Source: Chryseobacterium indologenes (GTDB lineage: Bacteria > Bacteroidota > Bacteroidia > Flavobacteriales > Weeksellaceae). From it: a DNA stretch of 64,000 nt. The notes below the pieces were generated by a model that did no database searches, was not told the origin of the DNA, and worked only from the letters and a program-made list of their open reading frames with translations. Every line of letters starts with the position of its first letter. Position 1 is the first letter of the stretch. Shown in pieces: positions 26,187 to 35,956 of this stretch. The DNA is taken from positions 124,001 to 188,000 of the forward strand of contig LAZY01000030.1 of NCBI GenBank assembly GCA_001013295.1, read 5' to 3'. The position numbers and the translations under genes are program-made.

Positions 26187-27827
26187 ATGCTATCAAAAAT
26201 AAATCCTATACAAACTGACAGCTGGAAAGCTCTTGACGAACACTTCGCTGGAAATGATTTTGACCTTAGAAGTCTTTTCCAATACAACCCGAATCGTTTT
26301 AATGAATTTTCTTTACAAAAGGACAATTACCTTTTCGATTATTCTAAAAACCTGATCGATTCAAGAACGAAGGGGCTTTTATTACAGTTAGCGGAAGAAT
26401 GCCAGCTAAAGGATTCTATTGCTAAAATGTTCTCCGGAGACAAGATCAACGAAACGGAAGGAAGAGCAGTTCTGCATACGGCATTGAGAGATTTTTCGGA
26501 TCGTGAGATTCTTGTGGATGGCGAAAATATTAAGCCACAGATCAAAAAAGTTCTTGACCAGATGAAAACTTTCTCTGAGAAGATCATTTCCGGAGAACAT
26601 AAAGGATTCAGTGGAAAAGAAATTACAGATGTAGTCAACATCGGGATTGGAGGGTCAGACTTAGGTCCGGTAATGGTTTGCTCTGCTTTAAAGCATTTTA
26701 AAACAAGATTAGATGTTCATTTCGTTTCCAACGTAGATGGAAATCATATCGCAGAAGTAGTAAAAAATCTGAATCCTGAGACTACTTTATTCATCATTGC
26801 TTCCAAGACCTTTACGACTCAGGAAACCATGACGAATGCCAACTCTGCCAAAGACTGGTTCCTGAAAGCCGGGAAACCGGAAGATGTAGCTAAACATTTT
26901 GTGGCTTTGTCTACCAATACACAGGAAGTGAAAAAGTTTGGGATCGCAGAAGAAAATATTTTTGAATTCTGGGATTGGGTAGGCGGAAGATATTCTCTTT
27001 GGAGTGCTATCGGACTAAGTATTGTACTGTCTGTAGGATACGAAAATTTTGAGCAGCTTTTAAGAGGAGCTTATGACACTGATCAGCATTTCCAGACTGC
27101 TGATTTCTCAGAAAACATTCCTGTGTTAATGGGACTTTTAGGAATCTGGTACCGTAATTTCTATGCAGCGACTACTTATGCGATCTTACCTTATTCTCAA
27201 TACTTAGACAGGTTCGCTGCTTATCTTCAACAGGGAGATATGGAAAGTAATGGAAAATGCGTAGACAGAAATGGAGAATTCGTAGAATATGAAACAGGAC
27301 CTATCATTTGGGGAGAACCTGGTACCAATGGGCAGCACGCATTCTATCAACTGATCCACCAGGGAACAGAATTGATCCCGGCAGACTTTATTGCTTATAC
27401 AAAAAGTCCGAACAAAGTTTCGGATCACCAGGATAAATTATTAGCGAACTTTTTCGCTCAGACTGAAGCGCTTGCCTTCGGAAAACTGGAAGAAGAAGTA
27501 GAAGAGGAACTTAGAAATTCAGGAAAATCTGATGAAGAAATTGACAGATTGATCAACTTCAAGGTTTTCCACGGAAACACCCCTACTAACTCAGTCTTAT
27601 TCAAAGAATTAACTCCTTTTTCATTGGGACAGCTAATTGCATTGTACGAGCATAAAATATTTGTACAGGGAGTGATCTGGAATATTTTCAGCTTTGACCA
27701 GTTCGGAGTAGAATTAGGTAAAGTATTGGCCAATAAAATTCTTCCGGAACTTGAAAAAAATGAAGCAATAAGCTCTCATGACAGCTCTACCAACGGATTG
27801 ATCAATTACTATAAGGAAAACAAATAG
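26187..27827 (+). CDS. pgi: glucose-6-phosphate isomerase
   Basis: 546 residues, the usual length of the long bacterial form. Diagnostic stretches are [70 protein letters not shown] and the C-terminal [19 protein letters not shown]. It interconverts glucose-6-phosphate and fructose-6-phosphate in the cytoplasm for glycolysis, gluconeogenesis and sugar-nucleotide supply. folD starts 48 bases downstream. The short gap is built of AGTAAA units and shows no terminator, so the two may be co-transcribed. Confidence 0.98.
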   Translation: MLSKINPIQTDSWKALDEHFAGNDFDLRSLFQYNPNRFNEFSLQKDNYLFDYSKNLIDSRTKGLLLQLAEECQLKDSIAKMFSGDKINETEGRAVLHTALRDFSDREILVDGENIKPQIKKVLDQMKTFSEKIISGEHKGFSGKEITDVVNIGIGGSDLGPVMVCSALKHFKTRLDVHFVSNVDGNHIAEVVKNLNPETTLFIIASKTFTTQETMTNANSAKDWFLKAGKPEDVAKHFVALSTNTQEVKKFGIAEENIFEFWDWVGGRYSLWSAIGLSIVLSVGYENFEQLLRGAYDTDQHFQTADFSENIPVLMGLLGIWYRNFYAATTYAILPYSQYLDRFAAYLQQGDMESNGKCVDRNGEFVEYETGPIIWGEPGTNGQHAFYQLIHQGTELIPADFIAYTKSPNKVSDHQDKLLANFFAQTEALAFGKLEEEVEEELRNSGKSDEEIDRLINFKVFHGNTPTNSVLFKELTPFSLGQLIALYEHKIFVQGVIWNIFSFDQFGVELGKVLANKILPELEKNEAISSHDSSTNGLINYYKENK

Positions 27828-27875
27828 TAAGTAAAAAGAAAGTAAAGTAAATCTAAATAAAGTAAAAAAGTAAAA

Positions 27876-28760
27876 ATGGCAGAAATTCTTGACGGACTTA
27901 AAGTGTCCAAAGAAATAAAAGCAGAGATCAAAGCGGAAGTAGAAAAGATTCTTGCAACCAAAAGAAGAGCTCCACACCTGGTAGCTATTCTTGTTGGAAA
28001 CAACGGAGCAAGCAAGGCTTATGTAAACGCTAAAGTAAAAGACTGTGAAGAAGTAGGATTTCAATCCAGCTTAATTAAATTTCCAAGTACAGTTTCAGAA
28101 TCTGAACTGTTGGAAAAAATTGATGAACTGAACAAGTCTAAAGCGGTGGACGGATTTATCGTTCAGCTGCCGTTACCGGATCAGATCGATCAGGAAAAAA
28201 TCATCAATGCAATTGACCCAAGAAAAGATGTAGACGGGTTCCACCCTGAAAACTTCGGAAAAATGGCATTGGAAATGGATACTTTCTTACCGGCTACACC
28301 TTTCGGAATTCTTACATTATTGGAAAGATATAATATCGAAACCAAAGGAAAAGACTGTGTGATCATCGGAAGAAGTAAAATTGTAGGAAGACCGATGAGT
28401 ATCCTTATGGGAAGAAAAGATTTCCCTGGGAACTCTACCGTTACTCTTACGCACTCATACACAAAAGACATTGAAGAATATACCAGAAAGGCAGACATCG
28501 TCATTACCGCTTTAGGAGATCCTCATTTCTTAAAAGGAGATATGATCAAGGAAGGTGCTGTAATCGTTGACGTGGGAATCACGAGAGTAGATAATGATTC
28601 TCCGAAGGGGTATTACCTTGCAGGTGACGTAGATTTTGACAGCTGTGCCGCTAAAGCAAGCTGGATCACACCGGTACCTGGGGGAGTAGGCCCAATGACG
28701 AGAGCAATGTTGATGAAAAACACCATCATTGCCTACAAAACTTCGGTCTATAACGACTAA
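27876..28760 (+). CDS. folD: bifunctional methylenetetrahydrofolate dehydrogenase / methenyltetrahydrofolate cyclohydrolase
   Basis: 294 residues. Family features are YVNAKVKDCEEVGF (with the catalytic Lys), VDGFIVQLPLPDQI, DGFHPENFG, ATPFGILTLLERY, the NADP-binding GRSKIVGRPMSILM, and the end signature VPGGVGPMTRAMLM. It converts 5,10-methylene-THF to 10-formyl-THF, feeding purine synthesis and fMet-tRNA formation. queE begins 7 bases after the stop, so folD-queE forms an operon, perhaps with pgi upstream. Confidence 0.97.
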   Translation: MAEILDGLKVSKEIKAEIKAEVEKILATKRRAPHLVAILVGNNGASKAYVNAKVKDCEEVGFQSSLIKFPSTVSESELLEKIDELNKSKAVDGFIVQLPLPDQIDQEKIINAIDPRKDVDGFHPENFGKMALEMDTFLPATPFGILTLLERYNIETKGKDCVIIGRSKIVGRPMSILMGRKDFPGNSTVTLTHSYTKDIEEYTRKADIVITALGDPHFLKGDMIKEGAVIVDVGITRVDNDSPKGYYLAGDVDFDSCAAKASWITPVPGGVGPMTRAMLMKNTIIAYKTSVYND

Positions 28761-28767
28761 TTTTAAA

Positions 28768-29397
28768 ATGAATAAAGAACAAGATATTTTATTAAAAGAA
28801 GGTAAAATGCTCCCTGTGATGGAGCATTTTTACACTTTACAGGGAGAAGGGGCACACACTGGGAAAGCAGCTTATTTCATCAGATTAGGCGGCTGTGATG
28901 TGGGATGCCACTGGTGCGATGTAAAAGAAAGCTGGGATCCGGATCTTCATCCGCTGATGAATGCGGTAGAAATTGCTGAAACTGCAGCAAAACACTGCAA
29001 AACCATTGTTCTGACCGGAGGAGAACCTCTGATGTGGAATTTAGATATTCTGACATCCAGATTGAAAGAATTGGGATGCACGGTTCATATTGAAACTTCA
29101 GGAGCTTATCCTATGAGCGGACAATTAGACTGGATCACCCTATCGCCCAAGAAAACAGGACTTCCTAAGGATGAAATTTATCAGCAAGCCAATGAGCTTA
29201 AAATGATCATTTTCAATCATCACGACTTTACCTTTGCCCAAGAGCAGGCTGCAAAAGTTTCTGAAAACTGCAGACTTTATCTTCAGAGCGAGTGGAGTAA
29301 AAGAAATGAAATGTATCCTAAGATTACAGATTTTATCCTAGAACACCCGGAGTGGCAGGCGTCAGTTCAGACCCACAAATATCTTAATATCCCGTAA
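28768..29397 (+). CDS. queE: 7-carboxy-7-deazaguanine synthase
   Basis: 209 residues from the ATG at 28768; an upstream in-frame ATG at 28729 lies inside folD and adds residues foreign to the family. The radical-SAM motif is the shortened C-x3-C-x2-C form, GGCDVGCHWCDVKESWD. TLQGEGAHTGKAAYFIRLGG precedes it and LTGGEPLMWN follows. The enzyme rearranges 6-carboxytetrahydropterin to 7-carboxy-7-deazaguanine in the queuosine pathway. Other queuosine genes are not in the window. Confidence 0.95.
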   Translation: MNKEQDILLKEGKMLPVMEHFYTLQGEGAHTGKAAYFIRLGGCDVGCHWCDVKESWDPDLHPLMNAVEIAETAAKHCKTIVLTGGEPLMWNLDILTSRLKELGCTVHIETSGAYPMSGQLDWITLSPKKTGLPKDEIYQQANELKMIIFNHHDFTFAQEQAAKVSENCRLYLQSEWSKRNEMYPKITDFILEHPEWQASVQTHKYLNIP

Positions 29398-29439
29398 AAA
29401 TACGTACATTAGCTAGCTGTTTCGTTATAATACCGATAG

Positions 29440-30810
29440 ATGCAGAGAATTCGATACTCCAGATACCTGAAATCGATCATTATTTTGCTTGACCTCATGG
29501 TTATTGCATCTATCTTTATATTCTTTTTTATAAGCAGAAACGAAAGTTTAAAATACCATAAAGAAACCTGGTATCAGAATGCTTTTTCGCTGATCTTGCT
29601 GTTTTTGTTCTGGGTGCTTCTGAGCGGTAGGACAAAAATATACAATATCCCGAGGAATCTTACGTATACTTTGTTTCTGGAACGTCTTTTAATTCACTTC
29701 CTGTTTTTTATACTTGGCGTACTGCTTATAGGGAAGGTTAGCAATAATGTATTTTTCAATTCAGATATATACTGGCTTTCATTTTATCTTTTTTCCTTTA
29801 TTTTTCTGGTAAAATCACTGATCTATTTCACCATCAAATATTTCCGTTCCCTGGGGATCAACTACAGAAATGTCATGTTTTTAGGGAATAACGATTCTAC
29901 TGAAATTCTGAAAAATATATTTAAGGACCGTAAAGACTACGGATACCGGATCTTCGAATATCAAAATCCTGAAATTTCTGTGGCTGAAGTAGTCAGCTTC
30001 TGGAAGAAAAACGGGATTCATACGCTTTTCATCTCCACAGAAAATGCATATGATGAAAATACTGAAACTGAAATTTTCAGGCTGGCAGAAGAAAACAAAG
30101 TACATGTATCATTAATTCCGAGTATCACACAAAGTGATTTTTTCCTTTATGATCTTGGGTATATACAAACCCAGCCTATTCTCAGCCAGGCAAGGTATCC
30201 ACTGGATTATTATTCTAATTTTCTGATGAAAAGGACTTTTGACATCTTCTTTTCACTTCTTGTACTGGTCTTTGTCTGCTCGTGGGCATTTCCCATCATT
30301 GCATTATTGATCAGAACAACGTCAAAAGGACCTGTTTTCTTTCTACAGAAAAGATATGGATTTCATGAAGAGGTATTCAGCTGTCTTAAGTTCAGAACGA
30401 TGGTTGTGAATGATGAATCGGCAACGAAAACTACCTCTGCCAACGATTCGAGGATTACAAAGGTGGGTAAATTCTTAAGAAAAACAAGTCTTGATGAACT
30501 TCCGCAATTCATCAATGTATTGAAGGGAGAGATGTCTGTAGTGGGGCCACGCCCTCATATGCTGGCTGTAGATAATTATTACAAGCCCAAAATCGGAAGA
30601 TACAGCCTGAGGAGCATGGTAAGTCCGGGTATTACGGGGCTTGCCCAGGTAAGCGGATTAAGGGGTGATTTCGGAGATGTGGAAGTGGAAATGAAAAAAC
30701 GGGTTCTGGCCGATGCCTTTTATGTAAGAAACTGGAGTTTTGTTCTGGATCTGATCATTATTTTAAAAACCGTTTTATTAGTGATAGCAGGAGATAAAAA
30801 TGCAAAATAA
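29440..30810 (+). CDS. exopolysaccharide polyprenyl glycosylphosphotransferase (WcaJ/WbaP-like)
   Basis: 456 residues. Four N-terminal hydrophobic segments are followed by a Rossmann-like region (RNVMFLGNNDSTEILKNI). A fifth segment leads into the bacterial sugar transferase domain: MKRTFDIFFSLLVLVF, LQKRYGFHEEVFSCLKFRTM, RKTSLDELPQFINVLKGEMS and VVGPRPHML. It would load the first sugar phosphate onto undecaprenyl phosphate at the inner membrane, starting a surface glycan. It could supply the same pathway as the flippase and glycosyltransferase at 6.7-9.1 kb, though it is 20 kb away and alone. Confidence 0.9.
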   Translation: MQRIRYSRYLKSIIILLDLMVIASIFIFFFISRNESLKYHKETWYQNAFSLILLFLFWVLLSGRTKIYNIPRNLTYTLFLERLLIHFLFFILGVLLIGKVSNNVFFNSDIYWLSFYLFSFIFLVKSLIYFTIKYFRSLGINYRNVMFLGNNDSTEILKNIFKDRKDYGYRIFEYQNPEISVAEVVSFWKKNGIHTLFISTENAYDENTETEIFRLAEENKVHVSLIPSITQSDFFLYDLGYIQTQPILSQARYPLDYYSNFLMKRTFDIFFSLLVLVFVCSWAFPIIALLIRTTSKGPVFFLQKRYGFHEEVFSCLKFRTMVVNDESATKTTSANDSRITKVGKFLRKTSLDELPQFINVLKGEMSVVGPRPHMLAVDNYYKPKIGRYSLRSMVSPGITGLAQVSGLRGDFGDVEVEMKKRVLADAFYVRNWSFVLDLIIILKTVLLVIAGDKNAK

Positions 30811-30913
30811 AGCTTAGGTTGGGGTAAAGATTCAGATAATTTTAACATTATTCTCTATCTCAGTCTTGTTTCTGACCTTAGCCTAATTCAATAAAAAAGT
30901 CTAATTTAGCAGT

Positions 30914-31666
30914 ATGTTAAAAAAGTTTTTCACAGCAGTAGGAGAATATATGATCCTTTTAGGGAAATCCCTGCAGAAGCCTCAGAAAATGAGGGTTTTC
31001 TGGAAGCTGTTAATGAGAGAAATTAATGATTTGGGAGTAAATTCTTTCGGACTTGTAGTCTTCACTTCTATCTTTGTGGGGGCCGTTGTCGCTATTCAGA
31101 TGTTCAACAACTTTGATGCCTCATCCTTTCCTATACCCCCTTCATTTGTAGGATATGCTACGAAAGCGGTATTGGTACTAGAATTTGCCCCTACCATTAT
31201 CAGTTTGATCTTAGCAGGTAAAGTAGGATCCTATATTGCTTCCAGTATCGGAACAATGAGGGTATCTGAACAGATCGATGCGTTGGATATTATGGGAGTC
31301 AACTCACCCAACTTTCTGATATTTCCGAAAATTATCGCCTGTATGATTTTTAATCCACTTTTGATTGCCATCAGTATAGTATTCGGTATCGGAGGAGGTT
31401 ATATTGCAGGGATATTAACAGGAAACTGGACAGAAAACGACTATATCGTTGGTATTCAAATGTATATGCCGAATTTATTTATTTACTATGCATTTACCAA
31501 AACGATCGTATTCGCTTTTATTATTGCGACCGTTCCTTCATATTTCGGATATTTTGTAAAAGGAGGATCTCTTGAAGTGGGTAGAGCCAGTACGCAGGCA
31601 GTGGTATGGACAATGGTATTCATTATCATTTCCGAATTAATTTTAACCCAATTAATATTAAGCTAA
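30914..31666 (+). CDS. mlaE: MlaE-family ABC transporter permease
   Basis: 250 residues with five or six hydrophobic segments and the conserved MlaE core: FTSIFVGAVVAIQMF, EFAPTIISLILAGKVGSYIA and GTMRVSEQIDALDIMGV. It is the membrane subunit for phospholipid transport between inner and outer membranes. The stop and the start of the ATPase gene overlap by one base (TAATG), a strong sign of coupled translation. The MlaD-type partner is the separate gene at 13191. Confidence 0.95.
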   Translation: MLKKFFTAVGEYMILLGKSLQKPQKMRVFWKLLMREINDLGVNSFGLVVFTSIFVGAVVAIQMFNNFDASSFPIPPSFVGYATKAVLVLEFAPTIISLILAGKVGSYIASSIGTMRVSEQIDALDIMGVNSPNFLIFPKIIACMIFNPLLIAISIVFGIGGGYIAGILTGNWTENDYIVGIQMYMPNLFIYYAFTKTIVFAFIIATVPSYFGYFVKGGSLEVGRASTQAVVWTMVFIIISELILTQLILS

Positions 31667-32475
31667 TGATTGAGGTAAAAGATCTTAAGAAAAGTTTTGG
31701 CGATGTTGAAGTACTTAAGGGAATTTCAACTTCATTTGATAAAGGAAAAGTAAACTTAATCATTGGGCAGAGTGGTTCCGGGAAAACTGTTTTTTTAAAA
31801 AGTTTATTGAACGTTTATATGCCGTCTTCCGGAGAAATTTTATTTGACGGACGAGATGTCAATACTATGACACGGGATGAAAAACAACATCTCCGCTCAG
31901 AAATCGGAACGGTATTCCAGGGAAGTGCGCTATTTGATTCATTAACGGTAGAAGAAAACATCATGTTCCCCCTGGACATGTTTACAAACCTTACTTATAG
32001 AGAAAAAAAGAAAAGAGTTTTTGAAGTAATAGGCAGAGTACACCTTGATAAAGCAGATAAAAAATATCCTTCTGAAATCTCCGGAGGAATGCAGAAAAGG
32101 GTTGCCATTGCAAGAGCTATTGTCAACAATCCCAAGTATCTGTTTTGTGATGAACCCAACTCAGGACTTGATCCCTACACCTCAAAAGTAATCGATGATC
32201 TTCTTTATGAAATCACGAAAGAATATAATACTACGACCATCATCAATACCCACGATATGAACTCTGTAATGACGATTGGCGAGAAAATTGTATACCTAAG
32301 ACTGGGAATCAAAGAATGGGAAGGTAACAAAGACATCCTGATCACAGCAGGCAATAAAAATCTGATTGATTTCGTTTATTCTTCAGAACTGTTTAAAGAA
32401 CTGCGAGAATATTTACTTGAGAATAATAAAACGATTGAAAATACAAAAATAGACGATAATGAAAAAGGCACTTAG
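31666..32475 (+). CDS. mlaF: MlaF-family ABC transporter ATP-binding protein
   Basis: 269 residues from the ATG that overlaps the permease stop; a frame start 60 bases earlier lies in mlaE and is rejected. Walker A is GQSGSGKTVFLKSLL, the signature ISGGMQKRVAIARAI, and Walker B YLFCDEPNSGLDP. The SGGM signature is typical of MlaF. It powers lipid transport through MlaE. The tail after residue 240 is charged. The next gene, an outer-membrane protein, starts inside its last codons. Confidence 0.95.
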   Translation: MIEVKDLKKSFGDVEVLKGISTSFDKGKVNLIIGQSGSGKTVFLKSLLNVYMPSSGEILFDGRDVNTMTRDEKQHLRSEIGTVFQGSALFDSLTVEENIMFPLDMFTNLTYREKKKRVFEVIGRVHLDKADKKYPSEISGGMQKRVAIARAIVNNPKYLFCDEPNSGLDPYTSKVIDDLLYEITKEYNTTTIINTHDMNSVMTIGEKIVYLRLGIKEWEGNKDILITAGNKNLIDFVYSSELFKELREYLLENNKTIENTKIDDNEKGT

Positions 32476-33070
32476 TATAGCTTTAGTAGGGTTTTCAATG
32501 TGGGCTTCGGCACAGATCTCACTGGCAGGTAAAGCCAATTTAATATTTCCTACAGGTTCGCCTTCATGGTCCAATATTAAAGGAACAGTGAACGATGCTA
32601 TTGACGGAACAGGAAAAAATAATGTTGGATTCAACGTTGGACTTTCATTAAAAGTAGGTCTTCCTACTTCATTATTTTTAATGCCGGAAGTATATTATAC
32701 CCACTTTAAAAATGAGTTCACAACCCAGAACACTACTTTTGATGTGAAGAGTAACCGTATCGACGTACCGGTACTTTTGGGATACAATCTATTAGGGAAT
32801 ATGCTTGGGGTTTTTGTAGGTCCGGTAGGGAGTTTCAATTTAAGCAAAGACAATACTTATAACGATTTCAAAGAAAACGCTAAAAATGACTTTACAGTGG
32901 GTTACCAGTTTGGTGCTCAGCTTGAAATCAAGAAACTTATTGTGAATGCAAAATATGAAGGGGCTTTCAGCAAGGATGAAAGAAACTTCATCAACAGAGT
33001 TTCCGGATCGGAGATCAGATATGACAACAGACCGAACCTATTTATGGTAGGTGTGGGATATAAATTCTAA
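32459..33070 (+). CDS. outer-membrane beta-barrel protein
   Basis: 203 residues with a cleavable signal (MKKALSIALVGFSMWASAQ). The remainder alternates polar and hydrophobic residues with aromatic girdles (LFLMPEVYYTHF, LGVFVGPVGSFNLS) and ends in a beta strand with a terminal Phe (LFMVGVGYKF), as expected for a Bam-assembled barrel of the PorT/OmpW-like type. Its start overlaps mlaF by 17 bases. That is unusual for an outer-membrane protein and hints that it belongs to the lipid-transport unit, although no direct role is shown. Confidence 0.82.
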   Translation: MKKALSIALVGFSMWASAQISLAGKANLIFPTGSPSWSNIKGTVNDAIDGTGKNNVGFNVGLSLKVGLPTSLFLMPEVYYTHFKNEFTTQNTTFDVKSNRIDVPVLLGYNLLGNMLGVFVGPVGSFNLSKDNTYNDFKENAKNDFTVGYQFGAQLEIKKLIVNAKYEGAFSKDERNFINRVSGSEIRYDNRPNLFMVGVGYKF

Positions 33071-33094
33071 CGAATATTTGAAAATAATAACTTG

Positions 33095-33126
33095 AAAACC
33101 CTTAGATCTAAATCTGAGGGTTTTTA
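33095..33126. terminator. terminator overlapping the end of the gene at 33108
   Basis: AAACCCTTAGAT pairs with ATCTGAGGGTTT around CTAA, followed by TTTATTTT. It closes the mlaE-mlaF operon, and its right arm contains the last codons of the convergent small gene. Confidence 0.82.
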
Positions 33127-33419
33127 TTTTGACTTTCAAGCTCAGCCTGGCGTTTTGCAATATCAGCCGCCTGTTTTTCCAAATCTTCTTTTTCCTTCTG
33201 CAGCTGCTTGAATTCTTTTTTCTTCTGTTCTGCCTTTATAGCACTTCCTTTGCTTACATAACCTACCATTCCGCCGATGATAAGCCCTACTCCAACGCCA
33301 GCCATCATCCCCATGATGTGGGAAATCTTAATCTGTTCTACAGCAAAATCTGTGGTAAGATAGAAAAGTAAGGCAGAGACTGCTAAAAGTATAAGTCCGG
33401 TAATTGATAAACTCTTCAT
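33108..33419 (-). CDS. small membrane protein with coiled-coil tail
   Basis: 103 residues. Two hydrophobic segments (ITGLILLAVSALLFYLTT and GMMAGVGVGLIIGGMVGYVS) are joined by a short loop and followed by a highly charged helix (KAEQKKKEFKQLQKEKEDLE and on to residue 98) that should form a coiled coil in the cytoplasm. No family recognised. It stands alone between mlaE-mlaF and the M48 protease gene. Confidence 0.7.
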   Translation of the reverse strand: MKSLSITGLILLAVSALLFYLTTDFAVEQIKISHIMGMMAGVGVGLIIGGMVGYVSKGSAIKAEQKKKEFKQLQKEKEDLEKQAADIAKRQAELESQNKNPQI

Positions 33420-33448
33420 AATATTGTGTTTAGGTGGTTACATAAAAA

Positions 33449-33486
33449 AGCCTTACCAAATTTACTAAAAATTTAATAAGGCCTTA
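33449..33486 (-). terminator. terminator after the M48 protease gene
   Basis: GCCTTA-(CC)-AAATTT pairs with AAATTT-(A)-ATAAGGC. On the minus strand the stem is followed by TTTTTTATG. Confidence 0.75.
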
Positions 33487-33505
33487 CTCAAGATTAAAAT
33501 TCTAA

Positions 33506-34312
33506 TTATATTTTTCCTCCCGCAGCCTTATAATATTCTAAAGCTTTCGGAAGATCCTTATTAATATCTGAAATTCTTGTTTCCGGGCTTGGGTGGGTCG
33601 ATAAGAATTCCGGTTGTCTCGCGCCTGAAGAAGCAGCTTCCATTCTGTTCCAGAAAGGGATTGCAGCTCTCGGATCATATCCTGCCATAGACATCAGGTA
33701 AAGCCCCATTTCATCGGCTTCTGATTCCTGCCCTCTACCATATTTCAACAAAGCAACCTGTGAACCGATAGGATAAACCTTCTGGAAGATACTTGCCCAT
33801 TGTGCATTTGAAATTGTTCCTCCAAGTATAGCCCCTCCGTATTGAGCCACCATTGCCTGAGAAATTCTTTCATTTCCGTGGCCAGCCAATGCGTGAGATA
33901 CTTCGTGTCCCATTACAACTGCAAGTCCGTTATCGTCTTTTGTAATCGGCAATATTCCTGTATATACAGCTACTTTACCACCAGGCATACACCAGGCATT
34001 CAGTTCGTTGCTCTGCAAAAGATTAAATTCCCAGCTATAGTTGGCAAGATCTGCTGATCTTCCTATATTCTGATAATATCTTTCTGCTGCATTCTTGATT
34101 CTGTTTCCTACATTTACCACTCTCTTTGCATCTGCTGTCCCGGTAATCACTTTACCTTTAGACAATGTCGTTCTGTATTCCTGTGAAGACATTGTTAAAA
34201 TTTCCGAATTGTTGGCCAACTGTAATGAGGACCTCCCCGTAATAGGGTTTGTAGTACAGGCAACGGCCGACAGAGCAATAGCTCCCATTCCTAATAGATG
34301 TGTAACTTTCAT
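33506..34312 (-). CDS. M48-family metallopeptidase (lipoprotein)
   Basis: 268 residues. A lipoprotein signal ends in LSAVAC with the cysteine at 19. The zinc site is VMGHEVSHALAGHGNERI (HExxH), and the third ligand is the first Glu of ESEADEMGLYLMSMAGYDPR. The conserved N-WCMPGGKVAVYTGIL block typical of Oma1/YcaL/LoiP proteases is present. It is a periplasmic or outer-membrane-attached quality-control protease. It is monocistronic. Confidence 0.93.
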   Translation of the reverse strand: MKVTHLLGMGAIALSAVACTTNPITGRSSLQLANNSEILTMSSQEYRTTLSKGKVITGTADAKRVVNVGNRIKNAAERYYQNIGRSADLANYSWEFNLLQSNELNAWCMPGGKVAVYTGILPITKDDNGLAVVMGHEVSHALAGHGNERISQAMVAQYGGAILGGTISNAQWASIFQKVYPIGSQVALLKYGRGQESEADEMGLYLMSMAGYDPRAAIPFWNRMEAASSGARQPEFLSTHPSPETRISDINKDLPKALEYYKAAGGKI

Positions 34313-34418
34313 AGTGTGAGTGTTAATAATTCAACCTTAACAATTTTTATTCCAAAATATTTCAGAATGCATAAATTTGCATACATTTTGCTGTTTAAAA
34401 TTAATAATTATATCGATT

Positions 34419-34967
34419 ATGAAAAAGTATATTTCACTTCTGATGGTTTTTGGGTTTCTGTTCTTTTTTCAGAGCTGCGCTTCTCAGGGTTCTGCAGATT
34501 CACAAGTTGTAAACAGCTTAGTGGCTTCTCAGGAATTTACCTTCCATGCCGAGAAAGCCAACCCTACAAATTATGACGTTATTAACGTGATGAGCTCCAT
34601 GCCCAATTCTACCATGACCAGAATTCTGAATCTGGACGGAAGTTATACCATTGAGCTCAGTAAAAATAACATGAATGTAGCCTTACCTTATTTCGGAAGA
34701 CTATTTAACCCTACTTATGGAAATACCAGTGACAACAGCTATAGATTTACTTCAAAAGACTACACCGTCAATAAATCTCAAAATAAAAAAGGGACCTGGA
34801 TCTTTAGAATCAGACCTAATGATGTAAAGAATGTACAGGAAATTAATATTGAGGTCTACAAAAATGGGAAAGCCTATGTTTCTATAAGAAGTAATGACAG
34901 ACAACCTATTACCTACGATGGATACGTTTCTAAAAACGAAGAAAAACAGGAAAAGGACAAACTTTAA
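34419..34967 (+). CDS. DUF4251 domain-containing lipoprotein
   Basis: 182 residues from the ATG at 34419, chosen because MKKYISLLMVFGFLFFFQSC is a clear lipoprotein signal; the frame extends 42 bases upstream without coding signs. The mature part begins with a serine-rich linker and contains the DUF4251 pattern: FTFHAEKANPTNYDVINV, then YTIELSKNNMNVALPYFGRL, and YRFTSKDYTVNK. It is probably on the outer membrane; function unknown. Its stop codon overlaps that of the convergent meaB (TTAA, 34964-34967). Confidence 0.85.
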   Translation: MKKYISLLMVFGFLFFFQSCASQGSADSQVVNSLVASQEFTFHAEKANPTNYDVINVMSSMPNSTMTRILNLDGSYTIELSKNNMNVALPYFGRLFNPTYGNTSDNSYRFTSKDYTVNKSQNKKGTWIFRIRPNDVKNVQEINIEVYKNGKAYVSIRSNDRQPITYDGYVSKNEEKQEKDKL

Positions 34968-35956
34968 TCCTTCTTCCCTCCGGATAAAAATTTTTCAACA
35001 AATAATTTTGCTTCAGTGCTTGGACTCGAAACCATCTCTGAAGCATTTTTTTTGTGCATCATATAAGCTTCTTCCAGCTCGTTGCTCTTTTTCATAAGGG
35101 ATAGAATATATTCCTGTACCCAATATTCAAATCGTTTTTCAGCCTGTTGAATACGGACTTCATCAAAACGGCCGCTTTTCTTTTTCAGGTCAATAAACTC
35201 AGAGATTGTATCGTAGATCTCTTTCAGCCCTTCATTGTGTAAAGCAGAACCCAGTAAAACCGGTATTTTCCATCCTTTTTCTTTGGGTGGAATAAAATCT
35301 AATGCTCTTTTAAGTTCCAGTCTTGTACTTTTTGCTTTCTGAAGATTGTCCTGATCTACTTTATTGATGAAAATAAGGTCTACCATTTCCATGATTCCCC
35401 GTTTTATTCCCTGCAGTTCATCTCCGCCGCCAATGATCTTAAGGAATAGAAAAACATCGGTAATATCCGCAACAAGAACTTCCGACTGCCCTACTCCAAC
35501 GGTTTCTATCAGAATATAATCATACCCTGCAGCTTCACAGATCATCATGGTCTCGAAGGTGGTATTGGCTACTCCCCCCAAAAATCCAGAGCTTGGGGAG
35601 GGTCGTATGAATGCATTTTCTTCTTTTGCCAGCTCTTCCATTCTGGTTTTATCACCCAGAATACTGCCTTTATTGATTGAAGAGCTGGGATCAATCGCCA
35701 GCACGGCCACTTTCTTGCCTTCAGCAATCGCCAATCTTCCGAAACTTTCTATAAAGGTAGATTTTCCGGCACCCGGAACCCCTGTCACCCCTACTCTTAC
35801 CGAATGGCCTGTAAAAGGCATTATTCTTTTCAAAAGTTCTTCTGCCTGTATCCTGTGCTCTGCTTTCTTGCTTTCAACCAATGTAATAGCTTTTGCAATC
35901 AGGCGTTTGTTTCCTGATCGTATTCCTTCTATTAGCTCTTCTGTAGAAAATTTCAT
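34964..35956 (-). CDS. meaB: methylmalonyl-CoA mutase-associated GTPase MeaB
   Basis: 330 residues from the ATG at 35956 (MKFSTEELIEGIRSGNKR); a longer frame starting at 36061 adds a hydrophobic stretch with no counterpart in the family. It is a G3E-family P-loop GTPase: Walker A GVPGAGKSTFIES, AIDPSSSINKGSILGDKTRM, ETVGVGQSEV, and NKVD. It gates cobalamin loading and protects methylmalonyl-CoA mutase from inactivation. The mutase large subunit lies 12 kb downstream at 48438, on the same strand but in a separate unit. Confidence 0.94.
   Translation of the reverse strand: MKFSTEELIEGIRSGNKRLIAKAITLVESKKAEHRIQAEELLKRIMPFTGHSVRVGVTGVPGAGKSTFIESFGRLAIAEGKKVAVLAIDPSSSINKGSILGDKTRMEELAKEENAFIRPSPSSGFLGGVANTTFETMMICEAAGYDYILIETVGVGQSEVLVADITDVFLFLKIIGGGDELQGIKRGIMEMVDLIFINKVDQDNLQKAKSTRLELKRALDFIPPKEKGWKIPVLLGSALHNEGLKEIYDTISEFIDLKKKSGRFDEVRIQQAEKRFEYWVQEYILSLMKKSNELEEAYMMHKKNASEMVSSPSTEAKLFVEKFLSGGKKD

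Noticed and set aside
27828..27875. AGTAAA-rich tract between pgi and folD
   Set aside because: Simple purine-rich spacer; repeated units are irregular and no regulatory structure is visible, so it is not listed as a repeat feature.
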